A stretch of 64,000 nucleotides of DNA from an uncultured Mollicutes bacterium (lineage in GTDB: Bacteria; Bacillota_I; Bacilli_A; RFN20; CAG-826), in assembly GCA_900539595.1 (NCBI GenBank), contig UQCQ01000003.1:62001-126000 (forward strand). The letters run 5' to 3'. Within the stretch, counting starts at the first letter, position 1; the number at the start of each line of letters is the position of its first letter. Of the stretch, positions 43,922-52,315 are shown one piece after another. The translations under genes and the position numbers were made by a program. The notes under the pieces are model-generated. The model ran no database searches and was not told where the DNA came from. It saw only the letters and a program-made list of their open reading frames with translations.

Positions 43922-45201
43922 CTAATTTGAAAGCAAGAAATCCTGCAGTTTTATTATGCGAATCACGTTGTGCTCGAGTGGGATGTTCCCAGTTTCGTTC
44001 ATCGTTATAATCATGAGTTTGTATTTCCCAGGATTTGTCGCGTCTAGTTTTTTTAGTTGTCCGATTTCTCGGTTGGCCGTATCTGCATCTGCCGTGGAGT
44101 AGCAAGCCTGAACCGCGATATTTTCTTCATCAACCAAGAAATCGATATCGATCTTGGTTTTGCTACTTTTCAAATAATAGAGTTTTTCTTGGTATTTTTG
44201 TTTTAACGAGATCACAACCAGATTCTCAAAAAGGGAGGTATCGTCTTTAGCCAAGAATAAGTTCAAGATGCCGTTGTCGGAAAAATAGAATTTTGATTTG
44301 CTTTCCTTGTCGACGAATGCAGCATAGTAGTTTTTTAGAGCAAACAGCAAAAAACTTTGATTGGCATAAAAACAATAATCGATGATCGTGTCTTTTGAGA
44401 GAGGGAAGCCGATGGTTTTCAAAGCATGATAAAGATTCGTATAAGAAACGTCTCGGGAGATGGTGCCTGCAATCTTTTTCATTAAGACCCTCATGCCGTT
44501 TTCGCTCCGTATGGTGTTACGAGTGATGATGTCGCCCAACAAAATTTTTTCGCATATGTTGGAGACGTATTCGCGTTTGTCGACGGAAGCAAGCGACTCA
44601 GGAAAACCTCCAAATCGATAAAATTCCCGAAGGGCATTCGCAATTTCGACACGGTCGGAGACGGAAAAGGCGGAACTTGCTTCCAATGATTTTGCTCGGA
44701 GGAATTCTTTGAAGGAATAAGGATGGATGATTTTTGTTAGATATCGTCCGCCTAATTTGGCAGATACTTCGCGAGAGAGCATTTTCACGTTACTTCCCGT
44801 GATGTCGACTTTCTCCTTGGCGTTAGCCATTCGGATAGCAAATTTTTCCCAACCATCGATATTTTGAATCTCATCGAAGTAGAAGTAATGTTTTCGGTTT
44901 GTGATTTCTTCAGCAGTAAGCAAAATGTCTTCAAAATCGTTGGCTTGAAAACCGAGCAATCGTTCGTCGTCAAAATTGATGTAAATGATTTGCTTCCAAT
45001 CCACTCCGCTCGAAATGAGATCCTGGACCCGTTTATATAGAAGCGTAGATTTGCCGGAGCGCCTTAGACCAATAAGGACATAGTTGGCGTTTTTATCAAA
45101 ATAATAATAGTTAAGATAATGCGTTTGAACGGGCCGCTATAAATGTCATCGTCTGGCAAAAAAATACCGTTATTGCGAGAAATGTGTTCTGGGTGACTCA
45201 T
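43922..45201 (-). pseudogene. AAA_14/DUF4143 ATPase with N-terminal frameshift (copy 1)
   Basis: An ATG at 45201 opens MSHPEHISRNNGIFLPDDD and continues to ...GPFKR, where the frame is lost near 45125-45135. The homologous frame takes over as HYLNYYYFDKNANYVLIG, then Walker A GLRRSGKST, Walker B HYFYFDEIQ, the TGSN sensor, the RFGGFPE block, and a C-terminal nuclease-like part ending near DIDFLVDEENIAVQA. A single lost base explains the break. The downstream part stays open for 360 codons from GTG 45004, but that product would lack the P-loop. These ATPases (about 400-450 residues) are common in gut bacteria and of unknown cellular role. Confidence 0.8.
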
Positions 45202-45324
45202 AAACCGAGCTAAATGCACCGTTAGCGTTGAGCGTGGCAAAAATGTGGAAGGACTTATCCAAAGGAGATGAGTTTAGAGTTTGATGAATATTGCAACAAA
45301 GCCTTTTCAAGCAAAGGAATGCCC

Positions 45325-45555
45325 TTAATCAAAATCAGGTTCTAATTCATTTTCTCTATAATCGAAGACGCCGAATAACGGATCGAGGAATCTCTCATCC
45401 GCTAGCTCAATCAAATACCAATTTGTTCCTTTTATCGTTTTTCCCTCGCAGACGATTCCCATCGTCCCCACGGGAAGGGTTATCTCTCCTGCTACTCCAT
45501 CATGAAACGTCTTCTCAATTTTCGTCTTTACCGCTGCCCCTAATTGGAATTCCAT
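45325..45555 (-). CDS. Small acidic protein, possibly DUF4926-like
   Basis: 76 residues with ribosome site AAGAGGAG at 6-7 bases. The pattern GTMGIVCEGKTIKGTNWYLIEL followed by an acidic end suggests a small beta-barrel (SH3/KOW-like) fold of the kind annotated DUF4926, but identity is uncertain. It lies alone between an ATPase pseudogene and a transposase remnant. Confidence 0.65.
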   Translation of the reverse strand: MEFQLGAAVKTKIEKTFHDGVAGEITLPVGTMGIVCEGKTIKGTNWYLIELADERFLDPLFGVFDYRENELEPDFD

Positions 45556-45743
45556 GTTTTGTCTCCTCTTGGTATCAAGGTAATTAATCTCACGTTGAAA
45601 TCTTGATTAAGTTCCCAAATGGTTGTTACAACCTTATCCCTTAAAACTGTTTTGCATTTTGCAGTTATCCCAAAACTCGTCAGTTTTCCGAAACAAAGTG
45701 TATCCCTTTGGTACCATTTATAATATCGCTTTTAAAACGATCA

Positions 45744-45930
45744 AGATTTGTGAAAGAATTCATCCCTTATCTGGAGAATTACCTCATTTGGTCCAGGGAA
45801 AAGCGGATCATGGAATCGCTCGGTTGCAAAAGCACGATTGATGGTAGAAGAGAAAACGGGGTATCGTGGCGAAAACGGTCCAGTTTTATGTCCGCGGCCC
45901 CAAACATGCGTGGCTTAAATGGGTTTGTCT
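45744..45930 (+). pseudogene. IS3-family transposase C-terminal remnant
   Basis: The plus strand reads RFVKEFIPYLENYLIWSREK, then RIMESLGCKSTIDGRRENG, and in a second frame VAKTVQFYVRGPKHA. This follows the end of IS3-type (IS150-like) transposases: LxxYIxWYNxxRIKESLGxKSPxEYRxxLG, then the short VQxNVRxP tail. A frameshift separates the two parts, and no catalytic DDE core is left upstream. Confidence 0.65.
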
Positions 45931-45961
45931 TTCCGTGGTGAAGCTACGATGGTTTTCAAAG

Positions 45962-47278
45962 TTATGAATCGTATTTCTCATCACATAAGAAGTCGATGAC
46001 ACCAACATGTTCGATTCCGTGCTTATCTGTGTAAGGTAAGTATAAATCTCCTTCGACAATGATCTTTCTAAACGAGTCATCAATCTTTAGGAAGGAATTT
46101 GATTCCTGTTTCATTTTTTCCTCGTCGTAGATTCGATATGCGGATTGGACGTAGGTTTTAACGTTGCCCATCGTGGCGATGAAGTCCACTTCGTACTGTT
46201 TTCTCTCTCTTGTGCCGTCTTTGTTGGCTTCGGTGACGGGAACGACTCCGACGTTTACTGCGTATCCGCGCCGTTTAAGATCCCGATAGATTACGGACTC
46301 CATCATGTGGCCCCTATCATTTTGGCTAAAGGATAGAAGCGCGTTTCTTAGGCCACAGTCGGCAAAATAGTATTTCTTGCTGCTTGCGATGAGGTTATTG
46401 CCTCTTATGTCGAAGCGACTGGCCTCGCTAATTAGGAACGAGTCCATGAATGCAGACATATATTTCTCGATGGTTTGTCTTGAAATGGCTTTATCTTCCT
46501 TTTGCTTAAAAAGTTCGGATATTTTGTTTATTGAAATGAGCGAGCCTTCGTTAGATGCGAGAACGGCCAAAAGTTCCTTGATGGGGGCGTTACTAGCTAT
46601 CCCATTGTGCTCGAGGATGTCCTTCAGATAGGTGAGTTCGAAAAGATTTGTTAAGTATGAAATTTTGTCTTGGCTATTTCCATAAGCGACCATTCCCGGC
46701 ATCCCTCCAAAGGTCAAATATTCTTCGAAGAGCATTCTTTTGTCTTTTTGGGGAAATGCCTTCGAGTATTCGCTGAAAGAAAGCGGGGCAAGGTCGATTT
46801 GCCATCCTCTGCCTCTAAATTCGGTAAGAACGTCGGAGGATAATAATCGGGAATTGCTCCCGGTCACGTAGATGTCCACGTTCGGATAATTCGAAAGCAG
46901 TCCATTGAGAACCTGATAGAAATTGATTTGGGGAATGGAACCATCGCTGGTTTTATATCCTTCAAATGCTGGGTTTTCAATGCTCTCGCAGAACTGTATT
47001 TCGTCTATGAAAAGGTAGAATTCATCGCTTTTATTTATTTTGCTTTTGATAAACTGATCCAATTGGATTGGATTTGTAAGGCTTGAGTTTTCGCTGCTTG
47101 ATAAATCAACGTGGATGATTCTATCGTTCAAAACGCCAGTGGACAGGAGATAGTCTTTGAACAAAGGGTTGAGAAGATACGATTTGCCACATCTCCTGAT
47201 TCCCGTGATGACCTTGACCATGCCGTTATGCATGCTTCTTATCAGTTTGTTAAGATAAAAATCCCTTTTGATTTCCAT
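45962..47278 (-). CDS. AAA_14/DUF4143 ATPase (copy 2)
   Basis: 438 residues from ATG 47278. Walker A GIRRCGKSYLL, Walker B YLFIDEIQFC, sensor VTGSNSRLLSSD, the FRGRGWQI block, GGMPGM, a winged-helix region, and C-terminal EVDFIATMG...YVQSAYR in the position of a PD-(D/E)XK-like core whose Lys is replaced by Gln. It resembles copy 4 (50746-52044) most. Promoter TTGCTG-17-TACAAT on the minus strand (47336-47308) overlaps a 17-base repeat. Such proteins are cytoplasmic ATPases of unknown purpose. Confidence 0.88.
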   Translation of the reverse strand: MEIKRDFYLNKLIRSMHNGMVKVITGIRRCGKSYLLNPLFKDYLLSTGVLNDRIIHVDLSSSENSSLTNPIQLDQFIKSKINKSDEFYLFIDEIQFCESIENPAFEGYKTSDGSIPQINFYQVLNGLLSNYPNVDIYVTGSNSRLLSSDVLTEFRGRGWQIDLAPLSFSEYSKAFPQKDKRMLFEEYLTFGGMPGMVAYGNSQDKISYLTNLFELTYLKDILEHNGIASNAPIKELLAVLASNEGSLISINKISELFKQKEDKAISRQTIEKYMSAFMDSFLISEASRFDIRGNNLIASSKKYYFADCGLRNALLSFSQNDRGHMMESVIYRDLKRRGYAVNVGVVPVTEANKDGTRERKQYEVDFIATMGNVKTYVQSAYRIYDEEKMKQESNSFLKIDDSFRKIIVEGDLYLPYTDKHGIEHVGVIDFLCDEKYDS

Positions 47279-47300
47279 GTGATTGCCGCGCTCCTTTGTG

Positions 47301-47389
47301 CACATAAATTGTAACATAAAGTGATAAAATCAGCAATTTTCTAGATTTTAAATTGCAAAAAGTGTGAAAAATCACATTTATTGCAACAT
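47301..47389. repeat. Two direct repeats at the promoter of ATPase copy 2
   Basis: CACATAAATTGTAACAT (47301-47317) and CACATTTATTGCAACAT (about 47373-47389) share CACATWWATTGYAACAT, about 73 bases apart. The proximal copy contains the gene's -10 box (minus-strand TACAAT 47313-47308) and lies 23 bases upstream of the start codon. A TGTGA-AAAA-TCACA inverted repeat sits beside the distal copy. Confidence 0.75.
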
Positions 47390-47518
47390 GAAGAGTTTAG
47401 ATTATGACCTTAAAGGTGGAGATAGTTGCGTAGTTATTTGTCGCCAAAAACGTTGCAGTGCTGTCCTAAATAGGATTCTTCACTGTTTCGTCTTGTCGAA
47501 CATAGTCGACAAAAGTGA

Positions 47519-47794
47519 GGCTGGGAAATACGAATTTCTAATCTAGAGCCGAAAGCCTATGATTTTGGAACGTCTACCATCATGGTAACCATACCCTTTG
47601 ATCGGAACGGGTTTACAGAAGTTGTCCCTGCAAATGCGCCTGTAAAGAAAACGGATGAAGAAAAGATTGTGAAGGCATTGAAACTAAATAGGCATTTAAT
47701 CATGGATGATATGGTTATCATCATTATGAAAACGAGGAAGACCGTGATGGGGCTCCTTAAGAAAGGTGAAAAAAGCATTCGAGTGTTCCGATAA
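47519..47794 (+). pseudogene. C-terminal remnant of an AlbA_2/winged-helix regulator
   Basis: An open stretch of 91 codons without proper start reads GWEIRISNLEPKAYDFGT, then STIMVTIPFDRNG, and a winged-helix end with KIVKALKLNRHLIMDDMV and TVMGLLKKGEKSIRV. This matches the tail of Schlafen/AlbA_2-type ATP-binding regulators (xGLPEPxFE...VTIPF, then a MarR-like HTH ending in IxRVG). The N-terminal AlbA_2 and ATP-binding domains are absent. The ATG at 47582 would start in mid-domain. Confidence 0.55.
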
Positions 47795-47811
47795 AATGGG
47801 GCACTGGGAAA

Positions 47812-47841
47812 TTAAAAATAGATTCTCCCGCTTGTTATAAT
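47812..47841 (+). promoter_or_regulatory. Promoter of the HTH gene at 47878
   Basis: TTAAAA (47812-47817), 18 bases, perfect TATAAT (47836-47841). Confidence 0.6.
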
Positions 47842-47877
47842 GCATAGGGAAAAACGTATTAACGTAGGAGACAAGGG

Positions 47878-48270
47878 ATGGAAACATTAGAAGAATTTAT
47901 GAAACGGCACCAAGCCACGGAAGAGAAATCCTCCTCCTTTGTCGATTATCTTTATTCTTTGATGAAGAAGTACAACGTGGAGAATCCAGCGGATCTTTAC
48001 CGCAAAGCCAACATTTCTCGACAGCTTTGGTCTTCGATCATTTCCGAGAAATCCCATCCCTCCCTAAACGTTTGCTTAAAGATTGCTCTGGCAATGCAAG
48101 TCAATAACCATGAATGCAAATATTTGCTGAAGAAGGCGGGTTTTACCTTGGCTTCTTCTAGTCCCTTTGCCTTAATCATCCGTTACGCGATCGAAAACAA
48201 AATCTATGACCTTGTCGCGGTGAACCGTTTTCTCGAAGAAAATGGTTACGCGGATTCCTTGATTGTTTGA
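47878..48270 (+). CDS. HTH protein (XRE-like)
   Basis: 130 residues. The centre (ADLYRKANISRQLWSSIISE then PSLNVCLKIALAM) is a lambda-repressor-type helix-turn-helix, followed by LLKKAGF and a C-terminal helical part as seen in a common Firmicute HTH family. Ribosome site AGGAGAC. It is followed after 70 bases by an HD-domain protein; whether they form a unit is unknown. Confidence 0.75.
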   Translation: METLEEFMKRHQATEEKSSSFVDYLYSLMKKYNVENPADLYRKANISRQLWSSIISEKSHPSLNVCLKIALAMQVNNHECKYLLKKAGFTLASSSPFALIIRYAIENKIYDLVAVNRFLEENGYADSLIV

Positions 48271-48342
48271 TTTTGTCCAATGCGGTTTGACCTTTCTTAC
48301 CCCTTCTTGGCCTAGGATAAAACCAGGATGGGAGAAAGAAAA

Positions 48343-48999
48343 ATGAACGAAAACTTGCGGAGCATCAAAGAGTACCTCTTAAGCGTTGGGGTAAAGGAAG
48401 AAACCATTGATGAAGGCAGAAGAAGTTCGGTGTACCTAGCCATGGAAATCATGGAATATGCTCATCGAAATCAAAAAAGGGAAAATGGCGAAGATTACGC
48501 CAACCATCCGGGAAGGTGCTTGACGAGATATCGGGAATGGATTGGCATTGGGACTGACGGGGATCACGCGTTGGATAAAGAGCTATTAGAACAAAACGGA
48601 ATCCCTTTTGATGGCGTGCAAGAAGTGTGCTTGCTCCACGATGTGGTGGAAGACACGGAGTTTAGTCTCGATGATGTTCGGGATATCTATGTCGAATGCG
48701 GCTTTAAGTATTATTTTGACGCCTCTATCTTGGATGCCTTAAAACGAATTACCCACGATAAGGCCATGGGGTACGAGGAATATATCGAAATTTGCCTTAT
48801 GAACCCAGTGTCCGCGTTAGTAAAAATGATCGATATGGAAGACAATCTCCGGGTCTTGGATTTGATTGAATATAACGAAGAACGTTTTCGGAGGGCTCAA
48901 GGATACCTATTTTGGACGTTCGCGATTAACCATGCTTATCACTTCGTGGAGAACGGGGAGAAATACAGAAAGGAATTCCGGCAAAACTCTAACATTTAA
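48343..48999 (+). CDS. HD-domain protein, (p)ppGpp-hydrolase-like
   Basis: 218 residues from ATG 48343 (GGGAGAAAGAAAA upstream). The order of motifs follows the RelA/SpoT hydrolase (small alarmone hydrolase) fold: AHRNQKRENGEDYANHP, CLLHDVVEDT with the metal-binding HD, ALKRITHDK and NPVSALVKMIDMEDNL. No synthetase domain and no adjacent toxic synthetase is seen. It may degrade (p)ppGpp or another nucleotide. The link with the HTH gene upstream is only positional. Confidence 0.8.
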   Translation: MNENLRSIKEYLLSVGVKEETIDEGRRSSVYLAMEIMEYAHRNQKRENGEDYANHPGRCLTRYREWIGIGTDGDHALDKELLEQNGIPFDGVQEVCLLHDVVEDTEFSLDDVRDIYVECGFKYYFDASILDALKRITHDKAMGYEEYIEICLMNPVSALVKMIDMEDNLRVLDLIEYNEERFRRAQGYLFWTFAINHAYHFVENGEKYRKEFRQNSNI

Positions 49000-49108
49000 G
49001 TTGGTTTTTCCCATTGAATGATGGAGAGGAACGGGGAGAACGCCATGATACAATGGGGAAAATAAAATAGATACTATAATATGCAAAATAAGCAAAAATA
49101 GAATAAAT

Positions 49109-49132
49109 AGACATTATAATGTCTGATATAAT
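49109..49132 (+). promoter_or_regulatory. Palindromic operator over promoter of XRE gene
   Basis: AGACATTA-TAATGTCT is a perfect 16-base palindrome (49109-49124) containing TATAAT (49115-49120); a second TATAAT lies at 49127-49132. This is the picture of an autorepressed HTH gene. Confidence 0.75.
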
Positions 49133-49138
49133 AAGGAC

Positions 49139-49432
49139 ATGGACCGATACTTAGATTTAAATGATTTGTGGGGAATCCCCTCTTTGGAGGACCAAACGCT
49201 TGCTCTAGCCAAACGGCTGCGAAGCATTCGGAAAAGCAAAGGGTGGAATCAAACGGAATTTGCCGATCGATCCGGAATTCCTTTAGGTACATTGAAAGTA
49301 TTTGAAACGAAGGGAAAAATCTCTTTGAAGCATTTGTTTCGCTATGCCATAGCCGTAGACCGAGTCGATGAACTCAATGCCCTTTTCACAAGGCATGAGC
49401 CGACTTTAGAGGAAATGAGAAATGGCAAATAA
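49139..49432 (+). CDS. XRE-family regulator, HipB-like orphan
   Basis: 97 residues. LAKRLRSIRKSKGWNQTEFA and RSGIPLGTLKVFETKGKISL make a clear Cro/C1-type HTH, and the acidic N-terminal LWGIPSLEDQ is typical of the antitoxin-like protein encoded before hipA in gut Firmicutes and Bacteroidetes. No hipA follows; the next gene is on the other strand. It likely represses itself through the palindrome at its promoter. Confidence 0.82.
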   Translation: MDRYLDLNDLWGIPSLEDQTLALAKRLRSIRKSKGWNQTEFADRSGIPLGTLKVFETKGKISLKHLFRYAIAVDRVDELNALFTRHEPTLEEMRNGK

Positions 49433-49470
49433 ACTAGAATAACTGACGGTTTTCTATCACGACAAGATAG

Positions 49471-49851
49471 TTATTTTCTTACGGGGATTTCCCCCTCTTT
49501 TCTTCGCGAGACAGATCCTCGGATTTTACGATAGCCCGTTTCTGTGACGTCATACACATCGAAGTAGCGCGTGTCCATGTTCGGTGGGAAAATCCTCTTA
49601 TAAATTTCCTTGATTTCTTTGACGTAATCCTTGTCTTTGTCGTCGTAATCCTTCAAATCCTCTTCCGCGAGCAGGTCGATGTGAGTGGCATCGTCCCCGG
49701 GGCTGTATTCCGTTGTGACGACGCACTGGTATTTCCCATACTTTTCGCTGAAGGATAGAACAATCATGGGATCTGCGAGGATGTTCATCGGCGCATCGTC
49801 ATCGGTCGATTCCCACCTGCAGCAGACGATGTCTCCGTATTTGTATTTCAT
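49471..49851 (-). CDS. Hypothetical protein, possible SH3-like start
   Basis: 126 residues from ATG 49851 (weak AAAGAAG upstream); the frame stays open to 49926 but the added segment is basic and Ser-rich. The start YKYGDIVCCRW and PMIVLSF with an acidic middle (DLKDYDDKDKDY) suggests a small soluble protein; YGDIV plus VVLS often marks type II toxin-like MazF/SH3 folds, which is only a hint. Not recognised otherwise. Confidence 0.6.
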   Translation of the reverse strand: MKYKYGDIVCCRWESTDDDAPMNILADPMIVLSFSEKYGKYQCVVTTEYSPGDDATHIDLLAEEDLKDYDDKDKDYVKEIKEIYKRIFPPNMDTRYFDVYDVTETGYRKIRGSVSRRKEGEIPVRK

Positions 49852-49926
49852 AAAATACTTCTTTGAGTAATTCTTGGGATTCGACGGATGAACCTTGCTT
49901 AGGCTTAAGCGGGTAGTGGAAGGCAA

Positions 49927-50126
49927 GCGAGAGGCAACTGTCCTCTTTCATTCCGTAAGAAAGCCCCCTTTGATTTTCAACGTTATATCATGGAAAGTCG
50001 GATGAGTAAATATTCGTATCGCGTCCGTAATGGGGGACATTGTCGATTTGAGATAGAACGGATTAAAAGGCTTTGAATATGTCTTTTAGACGTTTTTAGG
50101 ACGGGTATAAAGGAACATCTTATGAA
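49927..50126. other. Gene-free region
   Basis: Nothing longer than a 28-codon frame (49990-50076) and no strong hairpin is seen. It separates a hypothetical gene from an ATPase remnant. Confidence 0.4.
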
Positions 50127-50490
50127 TCAGGAATTTCCTAGAAAATGGTGTTCCAATCTTTCTCGTAACAATCCATCGTTCTTTTTAAGAAATGGCAGAA
50201 GGTAAATGGGGTAATACCAAATCTTGCTTCCTTCGCCGGGAATGTTGGTTTCGCCGAATACAAAGGAACAAGGGATGTCTGGGGTTACTTGAAACAAATA
50301 ATCGAGGGCCGTGTGGTTGTATCGAAGGCCTCCGACGGGCTTTCCGGATTTGATTTCAATGGGAAGTACGTATCCGTTGTTTTCGACTAAAAAACCGACT
50401 TCGCCCTAAGTAGTAGAAAAAGTCGCTAAACTCCGATGCCGAAAGGATTTGGGCAGCCATGTTTTCAAATGGATCCAATTATTTAATGTA
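50127..50490 (-). pseudogene. DUF4143 ATPase C-terminal remnant (copy 3)
   Basis: The minus strand reads DPFENMAAQILSASEFSDFF, YYL, then after a frameshift GEVGFLVENNGYVLPIEIKSGK and on to a TGA at 50129. This is the DUF4143 end with the nuclease-like E-V-x-F-L-V...IEIKSG core, with Gly in place of the Asp of EVDF. The P-loop half is missing altogether. A three-unit repeat array lies just to its 5' side. Confidence 0.75.
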
Positions 50491-50552
50491 GAATCCAGTT
50501 TTCTTTTTAATTCCACATAATGCCCAATTCATTGGAATAATTTGGTATCGGA

Positions 50553-50632
50553 TGGCAAAAGCTTTCCAATAAAACAACAAAAAATGGCAAAAACTTTCGG
50601 TTAAATCGCGATTTTTGGCAAAAACTTTTCAA
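50553..50632. repeat. Three short repeats 5' of ATPase remnant copy 3
   Basis: TGGCAAAAGCTTTCC (50553), TGGCAAAAACTTTCG (50585) and TGGCAAAAACTTTTC (50616) recur at 31-32 base intervals. They resemble the promoter repeats of the other ATPase genes in layout, though the core differs. Further right, TAGTTCC(A/G)AAA occurs twice (50669, 50721), the second as AGTTCC-GAAACT-GGAACT, which may end copy 4. Confidence 0.7.
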
Positions 50633-50745
50633 AATGGTGCTTTTCCTATTTCGCCGCGTCAGGGTAATAGTTCCAAAAGTGGGAATAAAACTTTAGAAAT
50701 TATTCTAAAATGCGACGAAATAGTTCCGAAACTGGAACTTTTTAA

Positions 50746-52044
50746 TCAATCGATGATTTTGGACTTGTTGAGCAAGAAATCGAACAAGCCGAGGCGCAAC
50801 ACACCATCCTCATCATAGGATGCTCCAGAAGTGAATTTGCTGATAATAACGCGAGTGAAGGAATCGTCGATTTTTCGGAAAGATTCTTTTTCTTGCTGAA
50901 GTTTGGCGGGATTATCGATAAGGAAAGCCGATTGAATATAGAATTTCCTTCCGTTTTTGGTTGCAACAAAGTCTACTTCTCTTGTTACCTTTGTTGGCTT
51001 CCCCTTAACGTTTTCCGTACTTGTGATGGATCCAACCTGAACCATAAATCCACGAAGAATCAATTCGTTATAGATAACGTTTTCCATGAAGTGGGGTTCC
51101 TGGTCTTGGCCCAAAAAATAGGCGGCGGCGTTTCGAAGCCCCATGTCGTTAAAGAAATATTTGCTAGATCCGTTGATAATGGCTTTTCCTTTGAGGTCAA
51201 ACCGTTGGGCATCGGATATGACAAAGGCGTCATTAAGATAGGCGATGTAGCGTCGAATGGTGGCTGGGGCAACAATCATGTGCAATTTGCTTTTAAAGGT
51301 GTTGGAGATATTGGTGGGATTGAGGACGGAACCAACGGAGGAAGCTAGATAAGCGACGAGATTCTCTAGAATAATGTCGTCGCGAAGATGATGCCGCTCC
51401 ACAATATTCTTTAAATAAGTGGTGGAATAAATTTGCTTGAGATATTGCTGTTTTTTGGATTCGTCGGATTCCAAAACGCAGGCGGGCAATCCCCCGTATT
51501 TCCAGTAAAGATCCCATAACGAGAAGTCGTTGATGCTCGAATCGGTTTGTTCTCGAATTTCGGAATAGGACAATGGATACATCGGAATTTGCCAATCGCG
51601 TCCGCGAAATTCAGTTGCGATATCGCTAGAGAGCATGGGGGCATTACTGCCCGTAACGAAGACTTCTATATTTTCCCAACCCAGAAATTCGTTCAAGGCG
51701 TCGTAAAAGGTTAAAAATTGTCCTTTAACCCAGGGGTTCTCTTTGGGCGCGACCAATTGAATTTCGTCAATGAGAAAATAGGTTGGCTTTCCGTCGGTTT
51801 TGCGCTGAGCTTTGAAAAAAGAAACAAATTCATCAAGGTCCCGATAACGGGCGTTACTTTGTTGGTCTAATTTTAGGGGCAAGATGTGATCGTCTTGAAC
51901 GCCGGAACGAAGTAACCAATCTCGAAAAATCGTAAACAGCAAGTAAGATTTTCCCGAACGCCTTGGCCCTGTGATGACCTTGATCATTCCATTGCCGATT
52001 GAGGCGGTTAATTGATCCAAGTAACGTTTTCTGGCAAATACCAT
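50746..52044 (-). CDS. AAA_14/DUF4143 ATPase (copy 4)
   Basis: 432 residues from ATG 52044, preceded by AGGAGATTTGAA. Walker A GPRRSGKSYLL, Walker B YFLIDEIQLV, sensor VTGSNAPMLSSD, EFRGRDWQI, GGLPACV, winged helix, then EVDFVATKNG...YIQSAFL. It is the closest relative in the window of copy 2 and shares its Lys-to-Gln change in the nuclease-like core. The frame opens to 52080, across a palindromic repeat, but the ribosome site supports 52044. Confidence 0.88.
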   Translation of the reverse strand: MVFARKRYLDQLTASIGNGMIKVITGPRRSGKSYLLFTIFRDWLLRSGVQDDHILPLKLDQQSNARYRDLDEFVSFFKAQRKTDGKPTYFLIDEIQLVAPKENPWVKGQFLTFYDALNEFLGWENIEVFVTGSNAPMLSSDIATEFRGRDWQIPMYPLSYSEIREQTDSSINDFSLWDLYWKYGGLPACVLESDESKKQQYLKQIYSTTYLKNIVERHHLRDDIILENLVAYLASSVGSVLNPTNISNTFKSKLHMIVAPATIRRYIAYLNDAFVISDAQRFDLKGKAIINGSSKYFFNDMGLRNAAAYFLGQDQEPHFMENVIYNELILRGFMVQVGSITSTENVKGKPTKVTREVDFVATKNGRKFYIQSAFLIDNPAKLQQEKESFRKIDDSFTRVIISKFTSGASYDEDGVLRLGLFDFLLNKSKIID

Positions 52045-52058
52045 TTCAAATCTCCTAG

Positions 52059-52167
52059 GTACAAATTCGGTTAGAACCAACCAAAATTGTATATAACCAT
52101 TTTAATTTCCTTAATGCTGAAAGTAACATCTAAGTACAAATTCGGTTAGAACCAACCGAAAATGTAC
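52059..52167. repeat. Two palindromic repeats at the promoter of ATPase copy 4
   Basis: Two 34-base units at 52059-52092 and 52134-52167, 75 bases apart, share GTACAAATTCGGTTAGAACC followed by AACC. The distal unit is an interrupted palindrome: its 14-base arms GTACAAATTCGGTT and AACCGAAAATGTAC pair at 12 of 14 positions around a 6-base centre. The proximal unit includes a minus-strand TACAAT (52091-52086) and ends 15 bases before the start codon. Confidence 0.85.
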
Positions 52168-52270
52168 TTAACTAAAATGTTGGCAATACATCGGATGTTT
52201 TTCTCTATATTTTCAGTTAACTTCGAAAAAGTGTGAAAATCCGACAAAATTAAGTCAAGAAAAATGCAAA

Positions 52271-52315
52271 AAATGATAGTGAAATTACACTGAACAAGTA
52301 TAATGATGGTGAAAT
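52271..52315 (+). repeat. Two direct repeats at the start of ATPase copy 5
   Basis: AATGATAGTGAAAT (from 52272) and AATGATGGTGAAAT (from 52302) are 30 bases apart; the second contains part of TATAAT (52299-52304) and runs up to the ATG at 52316, so the mRNA may be nearly leaderless. Confidence 0.65.

Noticed and set aside
49471..49851. MazF-like toxin paired with the HipB-like gene
   Set aside because: Only the YGDIV-like start resembles such folds; the conserved RNase residues were not seen and the gene is on the opposite strand. Kept as hypothetical.
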